The notes below the pieces were generated by a model. The model searched no databases. It saw only the letters and a list, made by a program, of their open reading frames with translations, and was not told the DNA's origin. This document shows positions 1 through 8,371 of a stretch of 64,000 bases of DNA, in pieces (within the stretch, counting starts at the first letter, position 1; each line of letters opens with the position of its first letter). The translations under genes were made by a program, and so were the position numbers. The DNA lies in NCBI RefSeq assembly GCF_036030735.1, contig NZ_CP107928.1:4154001-4218000 (forward strand). The letters run 5' to 3'. Origin of the DNA: Streptomyces sp. NBC_00425. GTDB lineage: Bacteria > Actinomycetota > Actinomycetes > Streptomycetales > Streptomycetaceae.

Positions 1-404
1 ATCACGCTGTCGGTGAGGAACATGCTGACCGGCAGGCGCAGTTCGCGGACCATGTCGACGAAGCGGGGGTCGCGTTCGGCGCCGTCGTCGTAGGTGAGGA
101 AGACGACCCGGTCGGCGGTCGGGACGTGGTCCACGACCGGCGGGAGGGCCGTTCCGGGGCTGCCGGCCAGGGAACGCGCCGGGTGGGCCGGGGCGGGGGC
201 CAGGGGGGCCGTCAGACCCCAGCGGCGGTAGGCGGGCTGCCCGGCGGCCGGGCCGGCGGGGTGGACCCGGGCCGCGGCCTTCCTGCCCAGCCGCTCGATC
301 GGGTCGACGGACTGGGCGCAGCCGCTGAGGGTCGTCAGGACGAGCGCGGTGAGCGCGACGAGCAGGACGGCCGCCTCTCCCGCGCCCTTCTGCCGCGCCC
401 TCAC
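1..404 (-). CDS. polysaccharide deacetylase lipoprotein, C-terminal part beyond window
   Basis: This gene enters from the left edge and only its N-terminal 134 codons are visible. It starts at a GTG that shares four bases (GTGA) with the stop of the upstream deacetylase gene, which implies translational coupling. The protein has a short basic start, a hydrophobic segment and a lipobox-like LSGC, so it is probably a surface lipoprotein. A linker with YRRWGL follows, then the NodB motif-1 segment VVFLTYDDGAERD. The neighbouring paralogue has the same order and a near-identical VVFLTIDDGAEKD, so the two are a tandem duplication. By family it should deacetylate an N-acetylated cell-wall or extracellular polysaccharide. 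The zinc-binding His motif and everything after it lie outside the window. Confidence 0.85.
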   Translation of the reverse strand, partial: MRARQKGAGEAAVLLVALTALVLTTLSGCAQSVDPIERLGRKAAARVHPAGPAAGQPAYRRWGLTAPLAPAPAHPARSLAGSPGTALPPVVDHVPTADRVVFLTYDDGAERDPRFVDMVRELRLPVSMFLTDSV

Positions 405-1411
405 AGGTAGTCCTCCAGACGGGCCACCGCGTAGCCCTTCGCCGTGACCTTGTCCAGGAAGCGGCGGACCAGGTCGGGCATGGTGCCCTTCCATTCGCCG
501 CGGCCGCGGAAGTGGCTCAGGACGATGTCGCCGGGGTGCAGGTCCCGGTCCCCTTCGCGGTACTCCCAGTGGTCGACGAAGACCTCCTCGTCCCAGAGCG
601 GGGCGTAGCGCACGCCGCAGCTCTTCGCGGCGCGCAGGGTGTCCTGGTCGTAGTTGCCGAAGGGCGGCCGGAAGAGGGCGGGGCGGGTGCCGTAGCGCTC
701 CCGGATCACCTCCTGCATCCCGCAGATCTCGTGTTTCTGACGGGCGTAGGAGAGGGCCGGCAGGTAGGGGTGGTGGAGCGTGTGGTTGTTCAGGGCCGCC
801 CCCCGGTCCTGCATCTCCTTGAAGTATCCGTAGTCGTCCTTGATCAGGTAGTCGCTGAGGAACGCGGTGTACGGGATCTTCAGCTCGCTCATCATGCGCA
901 GGAACGCCGGGTCCTTCTCGGCGCCGTCGTCGATGGTGAGGAAGACGACCCGGTCCTCGGTGGGGACCCTGGTGAAGACCGGCGGGAGACCGAGCTCCTC
1001 GTGGTCGTCGACCTCGAAGCCCTTGCGGGTGGTGATCTCCGGCTTGTGCGCGGGCGGCGCGGGGGGCGTCAGCGGGACCTTTCTCAGGCCCCAGCGCCCG
1101 GCCGCGGCGACCCGGGCCTGGTGGGCGGCGCGGAGCCGGGCGGCGTAGCCGTACAGGGCGCGGGCGGGGGCGACCACCGGGGGCGCCGCCTTCTCCGGCT
1201 GCTGTCCGGGCGCGGGGCGGGTCGTGCGGCCGGCGCCCCCTCCGGCGCAGCCCGACGCGACGGCCGCCAGCGCGAGGACGGCGACGAGGCTCCTGATTCC
1301 CGCGGCGGCACGGGTCCCGGAGCTGTGCGTTCCCCTGCGGCTACGGAGCCCCGTCCGGGGGCGGGTTTGTGTGCGGGGGCGGCGGCGGGCCGGCCCGTCG
1401 AGGCCGTTCAT
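401..1411 (-). CDS. polysaccharide deacetylase (NodB/CE4 family) lipoprotein
   Basis: A 336-aa lipoprotein deacetylase. The N-terminus is basic, then a hydrophobic stretch (IRSLVAVLALAAVASGC) ends in a lipobox Cys, and a Pro-rich linker follows. The NodB domain shows the expected order: motif 1 TIDDGAEKD (Asp-Asp), motif 2 HTLHH (the H-T/S-x-x-H zinc site), motif 3 RPPFGNYD, and a late His in GDIVLSHF. The catalytic set looks complete, so it should remove acetyl groups from a cell-wall or secreted glycan. I chose the ATG at 1411 because it precedes the lipoprotein signal directly. An in-frame ATG at 1435 is possible, and neither has a clear Shine-Dalgarno. The next deacetylase gene overlaps its stop by four bases. 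Confidence 0.88.
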   Translation of the reverse strand: MNGLDGPARRRPRTQTRPRTGLRSRRGTHSSGTRAAAGIRSLVAVLALAAVASGCAGGGAGRTTRPAPGQQPEKAAPPVVAPARALYGYAARLRAAHQARVAAAGRWGLRKVPLTPPAPPAHKPEITTRKGFEVDDHEELGLPPVFTRVPTEDRVVFLTIDDGAEKDPAFLRMMSELKIPYTAFLSDYLIKDDYGYFKEMQDRGAALNNHTLHHPYLPALSYARQKHEICGMQEVIRERYGTRPALFRPPFGNYDQDTLRAAKSCGVRYAPLWDEEVFVDHWEYREGDRDLHPGDIVLSHFRGRGEWKGTMPDLVRRFLDKVTAKGYAVARLEDYL

Positions 1412-1526
1412 GTCATTTTGTACGACAGGTCCCATGGCGCCGGATCTTCGCAGTCGCCCCTGCCGAACCCGGTCCCGACACCGCCGCCGGGGGCGCGCTG
1501 TCCACCGACTGGCCCACAATGACCCG

Positions 1527-2699
1527 GTGAACGACCTCGCCCCCCTGCGCACTCCCGAGGGCCGCGCCCTCCTCGACGCGGTGCGCGGCACCGCCCCCGC
1601 CGACGAACTCGCCGTCGCCACCCGGCTCCGCCGCGAGCATCCCGCCGACCTGGTCTCCGCGGCCCTCGGCCAGGCCCGGCTGCGGCAGCGGGCGGCGGTG
1701 AAGTTCGGGGCGCGGGACGCGGAGCGGATGTTCTTCACGCCGAACGGGGTGGAGCAGTCGACGCGGGCGAGTGTCGCCGGCTACCGGGCCGAGCGGATGA
1801 AGGCGCTCGGCGTGACCTCCGTCGCCGACCTGTGCTGCGGGATCGGCGGGGACGCGATCGCCCTCGCCCGCGCCGGGATCCGGGTGCTGGCCGTGGACCG
1901 GGACCCGGCGGCGGCCGAGGCGGCGCGCGCGAACGCCGAGGCGCTCGGGCTGGGCGAGCTGATCGAGGTGCGGGAGGCGGACGTCACCGAGGTGGACGCC
2001 CGCGGTTACGACGCCGTCTTCGTGGATCCCGCGCGCCGGGGCGGCCGGGGGCGCATCTTCGATCCCGAGGCGTACTCCCCTCCCCTGTCGTGGGCGGTGG
2101 GCGCCGCCCTCGCCGCCCCGCGCGCCGCCCTCAAGATCGCGCCCGGGGTGCCGCACGAGGCGATCCCCGCCGAGGCCGAGGCCGAGTGGATCTCGGACGG
2201 CGGGGACGTCAAGGAGGCGGTGCTGTGGTTCGGGACCGAGCCGGGAACCGTCCGGGCCACCCTGCTGCCGGGGCCGCGCACCCTGCTCGGCGCCGGTCTG
2301 CCCGACCCCCGCGTCCGGCCCGTCGGGCGGTATCTGTACGAGCCGGACGGCGCCGTCATCCGGGCTCATCTGGTCGCCGACGTGGCCCGGGAGCTCGACG
2401 GCGGACTGGTCGACGAGACCATCGCCTACGTCACCGCCGACGCCCTGCACCCCACCCCGTATGCCACCGCATACGAGATCACCGATCAACTCCCCTTCGG
2501 CGTCAAGAAGTTGAAGGCCCTGTTGCGGGAGCGGGGGGTCGGTGTCCTGACCGTGAAGAAACGGGGTTCGGCGGTGGAGCCGGAGGAGCTGCGGAAGAAG
2601 GTGCTTCCCAAGCCGCAGGGTTCCGAGGCGGTGACGGTGTTCCTCACGCGGGTGGCGGGCGCCCCGACCATGCTGATCGGGAAGCCCGCCTCCGCCTGA
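1527..2699 (+). CDS. class I SAM-dependent methyltransferase with THUMP-like domain
   Basis: A 390-aa protein with a methyltransferase core. Motif I is ADLCCGIGGDAIALARAG, the acidic residue after strand 2 is VLAVDRD, and VFVDPARRGG takes the place of the usual DPPY catalytic motif. The last ~80 residues (LPFGVKKLKALLRERG onward) match the THUMP-like domain of this family. The DPAR motif and this tail suggest an RNA-modifying enzyme, but the substrate is not known to me. The GTG start at 1527 is the first start upstream of the conserved N-terminal helices. The stop is 5 bp from the stop of the convergent sigma factor gene. It diverges from the deacetylase pair across a ~115-bp gap that should hold both promoters. 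Confidence 0.85.
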   Translation: MNDLAPLRTPEGRALLDAVRGTAPADELAVATRLRREHPADLVSAALGQARLRQRAAVKFGARDAERMFFTPNGVEQSTRASVAGYRAERMKALGVTSVADLCCGIGGDAIALARAGIRVLAVDRDPAAAEAARANAEALGLGELIEVREADVTEVDARGYDAVFVDPARRGGRGRIFDPEAYSPPLSWAVGAALAAPRAALKIAPGVPHEAIPAEAEAEWISDGGDVKEAVLWFGTEPGTVRATLLPGPRTLLGAGLPDPRVRPVGRYLYEPDGAVIRAHLVADVARELDGGLVDETIAYVTADALHPTPYATAYEITDQLPFGVKKLKALLRERGVGVLTVKKRGSAVEPEELRKKVLPKPQGSEAVTVFLTRVAGAPTMLIGKPASA

Positions 2700-2704
2700 A
2701 GCCG

Positions 2705-4129
2705 TCAGTCCGACGCCGCGGCCCGGTGCAGCAGCAGGCGCCGTTCGCGTGCGCTGGCCGTCAGCGCCGCCGCCCGTTCGAACTCGGCCCGGGCCTCCGC
2801 GGTGCGGCCGAGGCGGGACAGCAGGTCGGCCCGGACGCTCGGGAGCAAGTGGTACTCCCGCAGCGCGGGTTCGGCCGTCAGGGCGTCGACGATGGCCAGG
2901 GCGGCCGCCGGGCCCTCGGTCATCGACACGGCGACCGCGCGGTTCAACTCGACCACCGGGGAGGGGAAGCGGGCCGCCAGCAGCCCGTACAGGGTGGCGA
3001 TGCCCGCCCAGTCGGTCCGGTCGTACGTGTACGCGTGCGCATGGCAGGCCGCGATGGCCGCCTGGAGGGCGTACGGGCCCGGGGGCGCGCCCGCCGCCAC
3101 GCTCCGCGCCCGGTCGAGGGCGGTGATGCCGCGCGCGATCAGCATGCGGTTCCAGCGGCGGCGGTCCTGGTCCTTGAGCAGGACGGGCGTGCCGTCGGGG
3201 GCGGTGCGGGCGGCCGACCGGGACGCCTGGAACTCCAGCAGCGAGACGAGGCCGTGGACCTCGGGCTCCTTCGGCATCAGCGCCGCCAGCTGCCGCCCCA
3301 GCCGCAGGGCGTCCTCGCACAGCGCCGGGCGCAGCCAGTCGTCACCGGCGGTGGCCGCGTACCCCTCGTTGAAGATCAGGTAGATGACGTCGAGGACGGA
3401 GCCGAGCCGGGCCTCGCGGTCGGGGCCGTACGGCACCTCGAAGGGCACGTTCCTGGTCGCCAGGGTCTTCTTGGCGCGCACGATCCGCTGGGCGACCGTC
3501 GGCTCGGGGACCAGGAAGGCGCGGGCGATCTCCGGTGTGCTCAGGCCGCCCAGCAGACGCAGGGTGAGGGCGATGCGGGACTCGGCGGAGAGCACCGGAT
3601 GACAGGCCGTGAAGACGAGCCGGAGCAGGTCGTCGTCGATGTCGTCGGGGTCGGCGGGCTCCTGGGGCGGGGCGGTGGTGGTCTCCAGGTCGCGGCCGAT
3701 CTCCTGGAGCTTGCGGGCGTGGTTCTCACGCCGGCGGATCAGGTCGACGGCACGACGCCGGGCGGTGGTGGTCAGCCAGGCGCCGGGGTGGTCCGGCACG
3801 CCGTCGCGCGGCCACTGCTCCAGCGCGGCGACCAGGGCGTCCTGGGCCAGTTCCTCGGCGACGCCGACGTCCCGCACGAGTCGGGCGACGGCGGCGATGA
3901 CGCGGGGGGACTCCAGACGGAAGACGGTCTCGATGGCCGTACGGGTATCCGGGGCGGTACACCGGTCCGGGGCGGCCGTACGGGTACGCCGGTCCGGGTC
4001 GGCCGCACCGGGCTCCGGGTCGGCCGTACGTCTGTCCGGGGCGCCGTCGGAAGGCGGGGCGCCGCCGGGGTCCGGGGGCGTACGGGGGTGCGAGGGCGGG
4101 CCGGGGTCCGGGGCGGGCTGTCGTTCCAC
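2705..4129 (-). CDS. ECF42-type RNA polymerase sigma factor with C-terminal helical extension
   Basis: A 474-aa sigma factor, far longer than a standard ECF sigma (about 180 aa). About 60 Pro/Arg-rich residues lead. Region 2 follows (FRLESPRVIAAVARL to AVDLIRRREN), then region 4 with its helix-turn-helix (GGLSTPEIARAFLVPEPTVAQR). A long helical, TPR-like C-terminal domain follows region 4. That extension and the DGPF/YCII partner gene upstream define the ECF42 group, where the C-terminal domain is reported to be needed for activity. The start is a GTG at 4129, 43 bp after the partner gene's stop, so the two form an operon. The codons for the N-terminal leader lie in short degenerate direct repeats (about 3950-4050) built on cgg-tccggg-cgg units. 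The true start could be further in. Confidence 0.88.
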   Translation of the reverse strand: MERQPAPDPGPPSHPRTPPDPGGAPPSDGAPDRRTADPEPGAADPDRRTRTAAPDRCTAPDTRTAIETVFRLESPRVIAAVARLVRDVGVAEELAQDALVAALEQWPRDGVPDHPGAWLTTTARRRAVDLIRRRENHARKLQEIGRDLETTTAPPQEPADPDDIDDDLLRLVFTACHPVLSAESRIALTLRLLGGLSTPEIARAFLVPEPTVAQRIVRAKKTLATRNVPFEVPYGPDREARLGSVLDVIYLIFNEGYAATAGDDWLRPALCEDALRLGRQLAALMPKEPEVHGLVSLLEFQASRSAARTAPDGTPVLLKDQDRRRWNRMLIARGITALDRARSVAAGAPPGPYALQAAIAACHAHAYTYDRTDWAGIATLYGLLAARFPSPVVELNRAVAVSMTEGPAAALAIVDALTAEPALREYHLLPSVRADLLSRLGRTAEARAEFERAAALTASARERRLLLHRAAASD

Positions 4130-4172
4130 AGCTCACCATCGAACACCCGGCGCCCGTTCAGGCCAAGAACGC

Positions 4173-4529
4173 TCAGCCTTCCGCGATTTCCCGCACCTCG
4201 CAGGTCACCGTCCAGTGCTCCTCGTGCACCTTCAGGAACCTCTTCGTCCATTCGACGGCCTCGGCCATGTCCTTGCACTGCATGATCGCGTAGCCGCCGA
4301 CGACCTCCTTGGCCTCGGTGAAGGGCCCGTCGGTGAGGGTGATCTTCCCGCCCTCCCAGTGCGCGCGGACGCCCTGCGCGGACGGGGTCAGCCCGGCGGT
4401 CTCCAGCATGACGCCGGCCTTGGTGACCTCCTCGATCAGTTCGCCCATCCGCTGCATCAGCTCCGGGCTGGGGCCCTCGGCCGGGGCGGTGGCCTCGTCG
4501 ATCTTCACGAGCGACAGATAGCGGGGCAT
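4173..4529 (-). CDS. YCII/DGPF-domain protein, ECF42 partner
   Basis: A 118-aa YCII-related protein with the diagnostic LTDGPFTEAKEVVGGYAI stretch near its centre. Such proteins are small alpha/beta dimers encoded beside ECF42 sigma factors and are their usual regulatory targets. The biochemical role is unsettled. It starts at an ATG with a GAGGAG ribosome site 5 nt upstream, and the sigma gene follows 43 bp downstream. A promoter-like TGTCGA-N17-CGAC lies 53 bp before the start codon (separate entry), which suggests that the sigma factor activates its own operon. The reading frame is intact and compositionally ordinary. Confidence 0.9.
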   Translation of the reverse strand: MPRYLSLVKIDEATAPAEGPSPELMQRMGELIEEVTKAGVMLETAGLTPSAQGVRAHWEGGKITLTDGPFTEAKEVVGGYAIMQCKDMAEAVEWTKRFLKVHEEHWTVTCEVREIAEG

Positions 4530-4581
4530 GGTGACTCCTCGGGTGCGGTGAGCCGGGTCATTCCCGGCCTCTCCCCCCTGC

Positions 4582-4608
4582 GTCGAACGGCGGCGGGCCG
4601 GATCGACA
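4582..4608 (-). promoter_or_regulatory. candidate ECF42-dependent promoter
   Basis: On the minus strand the sequence reads TGTCGA, 17 intervening bases, then CGAC. The ECF42 consensus I know has TGTCGA at -35 and a CGA/TC-type -10. The site lies 53-79 bases upstream of the DGPF gene and points at the DGPF-sigma operon, which fits autoregulation. It was found by eye and not tested against the background frequency. Confidence 0.65.
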
Positions 4609-4621
4609 CCCTGACCGGAAT

Positions 4622-5671
4622 CTATTTCAGCGACTTCCACAGCGCGCTCGCCGCCGGCTCCCGCGCGACCACCCGGTTGGGGTCGGAGGGGGCCGGCACC
4701 ACGGGCATGGTGACCGTCCGGACGTGCCCGGCGGACAGGCCCTGCAGGCTCCGGCCGAGTTCCGTCAGCTCGGCGAGCGAGTCCAGACCGGTGTCGGTGG
4801 TCAGACTGCCGGTGATCGCGTCGGCGGCCTTGTACAGCTCGGCGGGGCTCGTGAGGAGGTCGGTGGAGGCGATCTGCTCCAGCAGGGCCTTCACCAGTTT
4901 CTGCTGGAGGCCTATGCGGCCGAGGTCGCTGCCGTCGCCTATGCCGTGCCGGGTGCGGGCCAGGGCGAGGGCGCGGGCGCCGTTCAGATGGTGGGTGCCG
5001 GCCGCGAGGTGCAGATGGCTGTCGTCGTCGTCGATGTCCTCGTCGGTGGTGACGGTGACCCCGCCGAGCGCGTCCACGAGTTCGGCGAAGCCGGAGAAGT
5101 CGACCTCGACGTAGTGGTCCATACGGACGCCGGTGATCGACTCGACCGTCTTGACGGCGCACACCGGGCCGCCGACCGCGTAGGCGGTGTTGAACATCGC
5201 GCCGTACGCCGTCGCGGTCGAACCGCCGTCGGGCAGCGGGCAGGAGGGCCGGGTGACGAGGGTGTCGCGCGGGATGCTGACGACCGTGGCCGTCGTGCGG
5301 CCGGCGTCGATGTGCACGACCATCGCCGTGTCGGAGCGGGCGCCGGTGCTGTCGCCGCCGCCGAGCGCCTGGTTCGCCGCGCCGCTGCGCGAGTCCGAGC
5401 CCAGCACGAGGAGGTTCACGGGCTCGGTGGGCGCCGGGGAGGCGGACGCCGGGGCCGACGGGGTCGTGACCGCCTTCGCCGGCCGGTCGTCGCCGAGCGC
5501 GTTGTCGATGTCGACGCTCTTGATGTTGCCGTTGAGGTGCCGGTAGGCCCAGCCGGCCGTCCCGACGCCCACCGCCAGGACGGCGGCCAGTGTGAGGCCG
5601 GCGGCCTTCAGTGCTCTCGACCGCCGGCCCGCTCCGCTGCCGGTTTCGCCGTGCTCCTCGAGTCCCGTCAC
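4622..5671 (-). CDS. LytR-CpsA-Psr (LCP) family glycopolymer transferase
   Basis: A 349-aa membrane-anchored protein with a short cytoplasmic N-terminus and one transmembrane helix (KAAGLTLAAVLAVGVGTAGWAY). An extracellular LCP domain starts at VNLLVLGSDSRSG. Recognisable LCP signatures are ARSDTAMVVHID, VVSIPRDT (conserved Arg-Asp), HYVEVDFSGFAELVDALGGV and the late RIGLQQKLVKAL. LCP enzymes move lipid-linked anionic polymers onto peptidoglycan outside the membrane. Its GTG start has no clear ribosome site, but a CATAAT lies about 15 bases upstream (about 5690), so a very short leader is possible. No pathway genes flank it. Confidence 0.93.
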   Translation of the reverse strand: MTGLEEHGETGSGAGRRSRALKAAGLTLAAVLAVGVGTAGWAYRHLNGNIKSVDIDNALGDDRPAKAVTTPSAPASASPAPTEPVNLLVLGSDSRSGAANQALGGGDSTGARSDTAMVVHIDAGRTTATVVSIPRDTLVTRPSCPLPDGGSTATAYGAMFNTAYAVGGPVCAVKTVESITGVRMDHYVEVDFSGFAELVDALGGVTVTTDEDIDDDDSHLHLAAGTHHLNGARALALARTRHGIGDGSDLGRIGLQQKLVKALLEQIASTDLLTSPAELYKAADAITGSLTTDTGLDSLAELTELGRSLQGLSAGHVRTVTMPVVPAPSDPNRVVAREPAASALWKSLK

Positions 5672-5762
5672 AGGAGAGAACGTACGTCCGAATTATGAGG
5701 ATGGGGTTAGGAAGGGGTTCACGGACGCGCCTTGCGCGGGAGGTCTCGCGGTCCTGTCCCGG

Positions 5763-7166
5763 TCATCCCAACGTGATCGTGGGGGCCGGGTTGCTCCCGC
5801 TCCAGTTCGCGTTGAACCCGAAGCTCACCGAACCGCCGTCCGGGACCGTCCCGTTGTACGAGGCGTTCGCGCACGACACGGCCGCGCCCGACTGGGTGCA
5901 GACGGCGTTCCAGGCCTGGGTGATCTGCTGGCCCGCGCCGTAGGCCCAGGTCACCTTCCAGGACGACAGCGAGGCTCCCGAGCAGGAGATCGTCACGTTC
6001 CCGGTGAACCCGGTGTTCCACTGGCTGCCCACGCTGTAGGCAGCCGCGCACCTGCCGGTCGGCGGCACCGGCGTGTTGGTGCCGCCGAGCGCCTCGGAGA
6101 TGCCGTAGTACGCCGGTTTGGGCGCGTAGTTCGCGTCGTACGGGGTCGCCGCCCCCTCCCCCGGGAAGGTGCTCTCCACCCAGGAGTCGGAGTCGGTGAA
6201 GCCCCAGACCGTGAGGTTGACGCATCGTGTGACGGCGACACAGGCGGCGGTGACCGCCTTGTAGTCGGCCTTCTGTTGCGCGAGCTCGGCGCTGTCGGAG
6301 GGCAGGCTCATGCGGATGTCCAGCTCGGTGATCGCCACGTCCACGCCGAGGTCGGCGAAGCGCTGGATGTTCTGCTGGAACGTGGACGGCACCTGGCCGA
6401 GGACCAGGTGCGCCTGCAGCCCGACCCCGTCGATCGGGACGCCCCGCGCCTTCAGCGACTTGACCAGGTTGTACAGGGCCGTCGACTTCGCGTTGACGCC
6501 CTCGACGTTGTAGTCGTTGACGTAGAGCCTGGCGGCCGGGTCGGCGGCCCGCGCCCGGGTCAGGGCGGTGGCGATGTAGTCGGCGCCGAGGCCGTTGTAC
6601 CAGAGGGTCGGGCGGTAGGTGCCGTCCTCGTTGAAGGGCTCGTTGACGACGTCCCAGGCGGCGATCTTCCCCTTGTAGCGGCCGACCTCGGTGTCGATGT
6701 GGTTCTGCAGCAGGGTGCCGAGCTGCGCGGACGTCCAGCTGCCGTTGGCCAGCCAGTTCGGGTTCTGGCTGTGCCAGACCAGGGTGTGGCCGCGCACCTG
6801 CTGGTCGTGGGCCTGGGCGAACGCCACGATCCGGTCCGCCTCGGCCCAGTCGAAGACGCCCTGCGTCGGCTCCACCGAGCCCCACTTCATGGCGTTGCCG
6901 GGGGTCAGCGAGGAGAACTGCGCCCCGGCGACGTCGCCGTAGACACCGGTGAGCTTGGAGCCGGTGACGGCGGTGCCGACGACCTTCCCCTTGGCGGCGC
7001 CGAGGTCGCGCAGCGGGACGTCGGCGGCGTGCGAGACGGGCGCGGCGACGAGCAGGGCCGCCGCGGCGGCGGCGCCGGTGACCAGGGCGGTGAGCCGGGC
7101 GGTGAGCCGGGGCCCCGACGAAAGCGGCCCGGGGGACGGTCGGGGAGATGTTCTGGAGGATCTCAT
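5763..7166 (-). CDS. secreted GH10 endo-1,4-beta-xylanase with CBM2
   Basis: A 467-aa secreted enzyme that hydrolyses internal beta-1,4-xylose links. The signal peptide spans about residues 1-48, with a twin-Arg-poor basic start, an Ala-rich core and cleavage near VSHAAD. The GH10 catalytic domain spans about 50-355. Its acid/base Glu is E176 (WDVVNEPF) and its nucleophile is E281 (ITELDI). A short TNTPVPPTG linker joins a family 2 carbohydrate-binding module (about 370-467) with its paired Cys and Trp residues (QWNTGF, AWNAVC). The ATG at 7166 has GGAGG at the right distance. A perfect xylanase-type operator overlaps that ribosome site, and the likely repressor gene lies immediately upstream. 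Confidence 0.96.
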   Translation of the reverse strand: MRSSRTSPRPSPGPLSSGPRLTARLTALVTGAAAAAALLVAAPVSHAADVPLRDLGAAKGKVVGTAVTGSKLTGVYGDVAGAQFSSLTPGNAMKWGSVEPTQGVFDWAEADRIVAFAQAHDQQVRGHTLVWHSQNPNWLANGSWTSAQLGTLLQNHIDTEVGRYKGKIAAWDVVNEPFNEDGTYRPTLWYNGLGADYIATALTRARAADPAARLYVNDYNVEGVNAKSTALYNLVKSLKARGVPIDGVGLQAHLVLGQVPSTFQQNIQRFADLGVDVAITELDIRMSLPSDSAELAQQKADYKAVTAACVAVTRCVNLTVWGFTDSDSWVESTFPGEGAATPYDANYAPKPAYYGISEALGGTNTPVPPTGRCAAAYSVGSQWNTGFTGNVTISCSGASLSSWKVTWAYGAGQQITQAWNAVCTQSGAAVSCANASYNGTVPDGGSVSFGFNANWSGSNPAPTITLG

Positions 7167-7177
7167 TGCGGGTGCCT

Positions 7178-7190
7178 CCGAAAGTTTCGG
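7178..7190. promoter_or_regulatory. xylanase operator CCGAAAGTTTCGG
   Basis: A perfect 13-bp inverted repeat, CCGAAA-G-TTTCGG, 12 bases upstream of the xylanase start codon. It contains the CGAAA-N-TTTCG sequence reported as a repression element of actinomycete xylanase genes. Its left end overlaps the GGAGG ribosome site, so a bound protein would act after transcription starts or by occlusion. The adjacent LacI-family gene is the obvious candidate binder, which is inference. Confidence 0.85.
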
Positions 7191-7201
7191 TTGTTCAACC
7201 G
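7188..7201. promoter_or_regulatory. second palindrome upstream of the xylanase gene
   Basis: CGGTTG-TT-CAACCG is a perfect inverted repeat with 6-bp arms that shares three bases with the CGAAA-N-TTTCG operator. Its sequence is not the xylanase operator consensus, so a second regulator or a stem in the leader RNA is possible. I do not recognise a cognate protein. Confidence 0.5.
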
Positions 7202-7248
7202 ATTGACTTCGGTGGAGTGTGGGGGCATCCGACACACCCGTCAATACG

Positions 7249-8313
7249 TCAACTTCCGGCCGCGGGCGGCACACCCGTGCTCGTCCGCACCACGAGGCTG
7301 GTGGCCAGCTCCACCCGCGTCGCCGTCGGCGCCTCCCGGGAGACCGACCGGCCCAGTTCCAGGACCAGCCGGGCCGCCGCCTCGGCCATCTCGGTCAGCG
7401 GCTGGCGCACCGTCGTCAGCGGCGGGCCGACCCAGCGGGCGACCGGAAGGTCGTCGAAGCCGACCACGCTCACGTCCTCCGGGATGCGCAGGCCCAGTTC
7501 GCGGGCGGCCTCGTAGAAGCCGAGCGCCTGGAGGTCGTTGCCGGCGAAGACGGCGGTGGGCCGGTCCGGGCGGTCGAGCAGCTCGCGGCCCAGCCGGTAT
7601 CCGGTCTCGTGGTGGAAGTCGCCGATCTTGATCAGTCCCGGCTCGACCGGCAGCCCGGCGGTCTCCAGCGCGGCCCGGTAGCCGTCGATCCGGGCCCGGC
7701 TGCACATCATCTGCGGCGGCCCGCTGATCGCCCCGATCCGGCGGTGCCCCAGCTCCACCAGGTGCCGGGTGGCGGCGAGGCCGCCCTGCCAGTTGGTCGC
7801 CCCGATGGACGGCACGTCGGCGCCCGGGTCGCCCGCCGGGTCCATCACCACGAACGGGATGGAGCGGCTGGTCAGCAGCGCCCGCTGGGACTCGTCGAGC
7901 CCGGACAGCACCAGCACCACGCCGTGCGGGCGACGGGCGGCGACCTGGTCGGCCCAGGTCCGCCCGGGGGTGAGCCGGCCGGCGCTCTCGCTGAGCACCA
8001 CGCTCAGCCCGGCGTCGCGGGCCACGTTCTCCACACCCCGGATGACCTCCATCGCCCAGGCGCTCTCCAGCTCGTGGAAGACCAGGTCGATCAGAGGGGA
8101 GCGGGTCGCCTCCGCGCGGCGGCGCCGGTATCCGTGGGTGCGCAGCAGCTCCTCGACGCGGGTGCGGGTGGCGGGGGCGACATCGGCGCGGCCGTTGAGG
8201 ACCTTCGAAACAGTCGGTGCCGACACGCCGGCCTCGCGGGCGATCTCCGCGAGCGTCGCGGTCTGCGTCGGCCGCGCTTCTGTCCGCGTTTCTGTGGGCT
8301 CCGAGGGTGTCAT
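7249..8313 (-). CDS. LacI-family transcriptional regulator of xylan genes
   Basis: A 354-aa LacI/GalR repressor. The N-terminal helix-turn-helix and hinge are at about residues 19-65 (ATLAEIAREAGVSAPTVSKVLNGR). The sugar-binding periplasmic-type domain follows (SPLIDLVFHELES onward, then VSVVGFDDLPVARWVGPPLTTV). It lies 82 bp upstream of the xylanase in the same direction and divergent from the GH3 gene, and CGAAA-type palindromes sit in front of both. The simplest reading is a xylooligosaccharide-responsive repressor of this locus, like BxlR-type proteins. The ATG at 8313 has no obvious Shine-Dalgarno. The longer open frame upstream crosses the operators and is not coding. Confidence 0.92.
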   Translation of the reverse strand: MTPSEPTETRTEARPTQTATLAEIAREAGVSAPTVSKVLNGRADVAPATRTRVEELLRTHGYRRRRAEATRSPLIDLVFHELESAWAMEVIRGVENVARDAGLSVVLSESAGRLTPGRTWADQVAARRPHGVVLVLSGLDESQRALLTSRSIPFVVMDPAGDPGADVPSIGATNWQGGLAATRHLVELGHRRIGAISGPPQMMCSRARIDGYRAALETAGLPVEPGLIKIGDFHHETGYRLGRELLDRPDRPTAVFAGNDLQALGFYEAARELGLRIPEDVSVVGFDDLPVARWVGPPLTTVRQPLTEMAEAAARLVLELGRSVSREAPTATRVELATSLVVRTSTGVPPAAGS

Positions 8314-8341
8314 GGCGGCGATCGTATCGTCACGCGACCTC

Positions 8342-8370
8342 TTGACGAACCCATGCCGACGCCATAGGTT
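8342..8370 (+). promoter_or_regulatory. candidate HrdB-type promoter of the GH3 gene
   Basis: TTGACG (8342-8347), a 17-bp spacer and TAGGTT (8365-8370) form a reasonable vegetative promoter on the plus strand, about 120 bases before the GH3 start. The predicted transcription start falls inside the degenerate operator at 8372-8384, which makes repression by steric block plausible. Confidence 0.6.
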
Positions 8371-8371
8371 C

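Noticed and set aside
126..410. 94-codon plus-strand frame at the left edge
   Set aside because: It is antisense to the truncated deacetylase gene, which has a signal sequence and a NodB motif.
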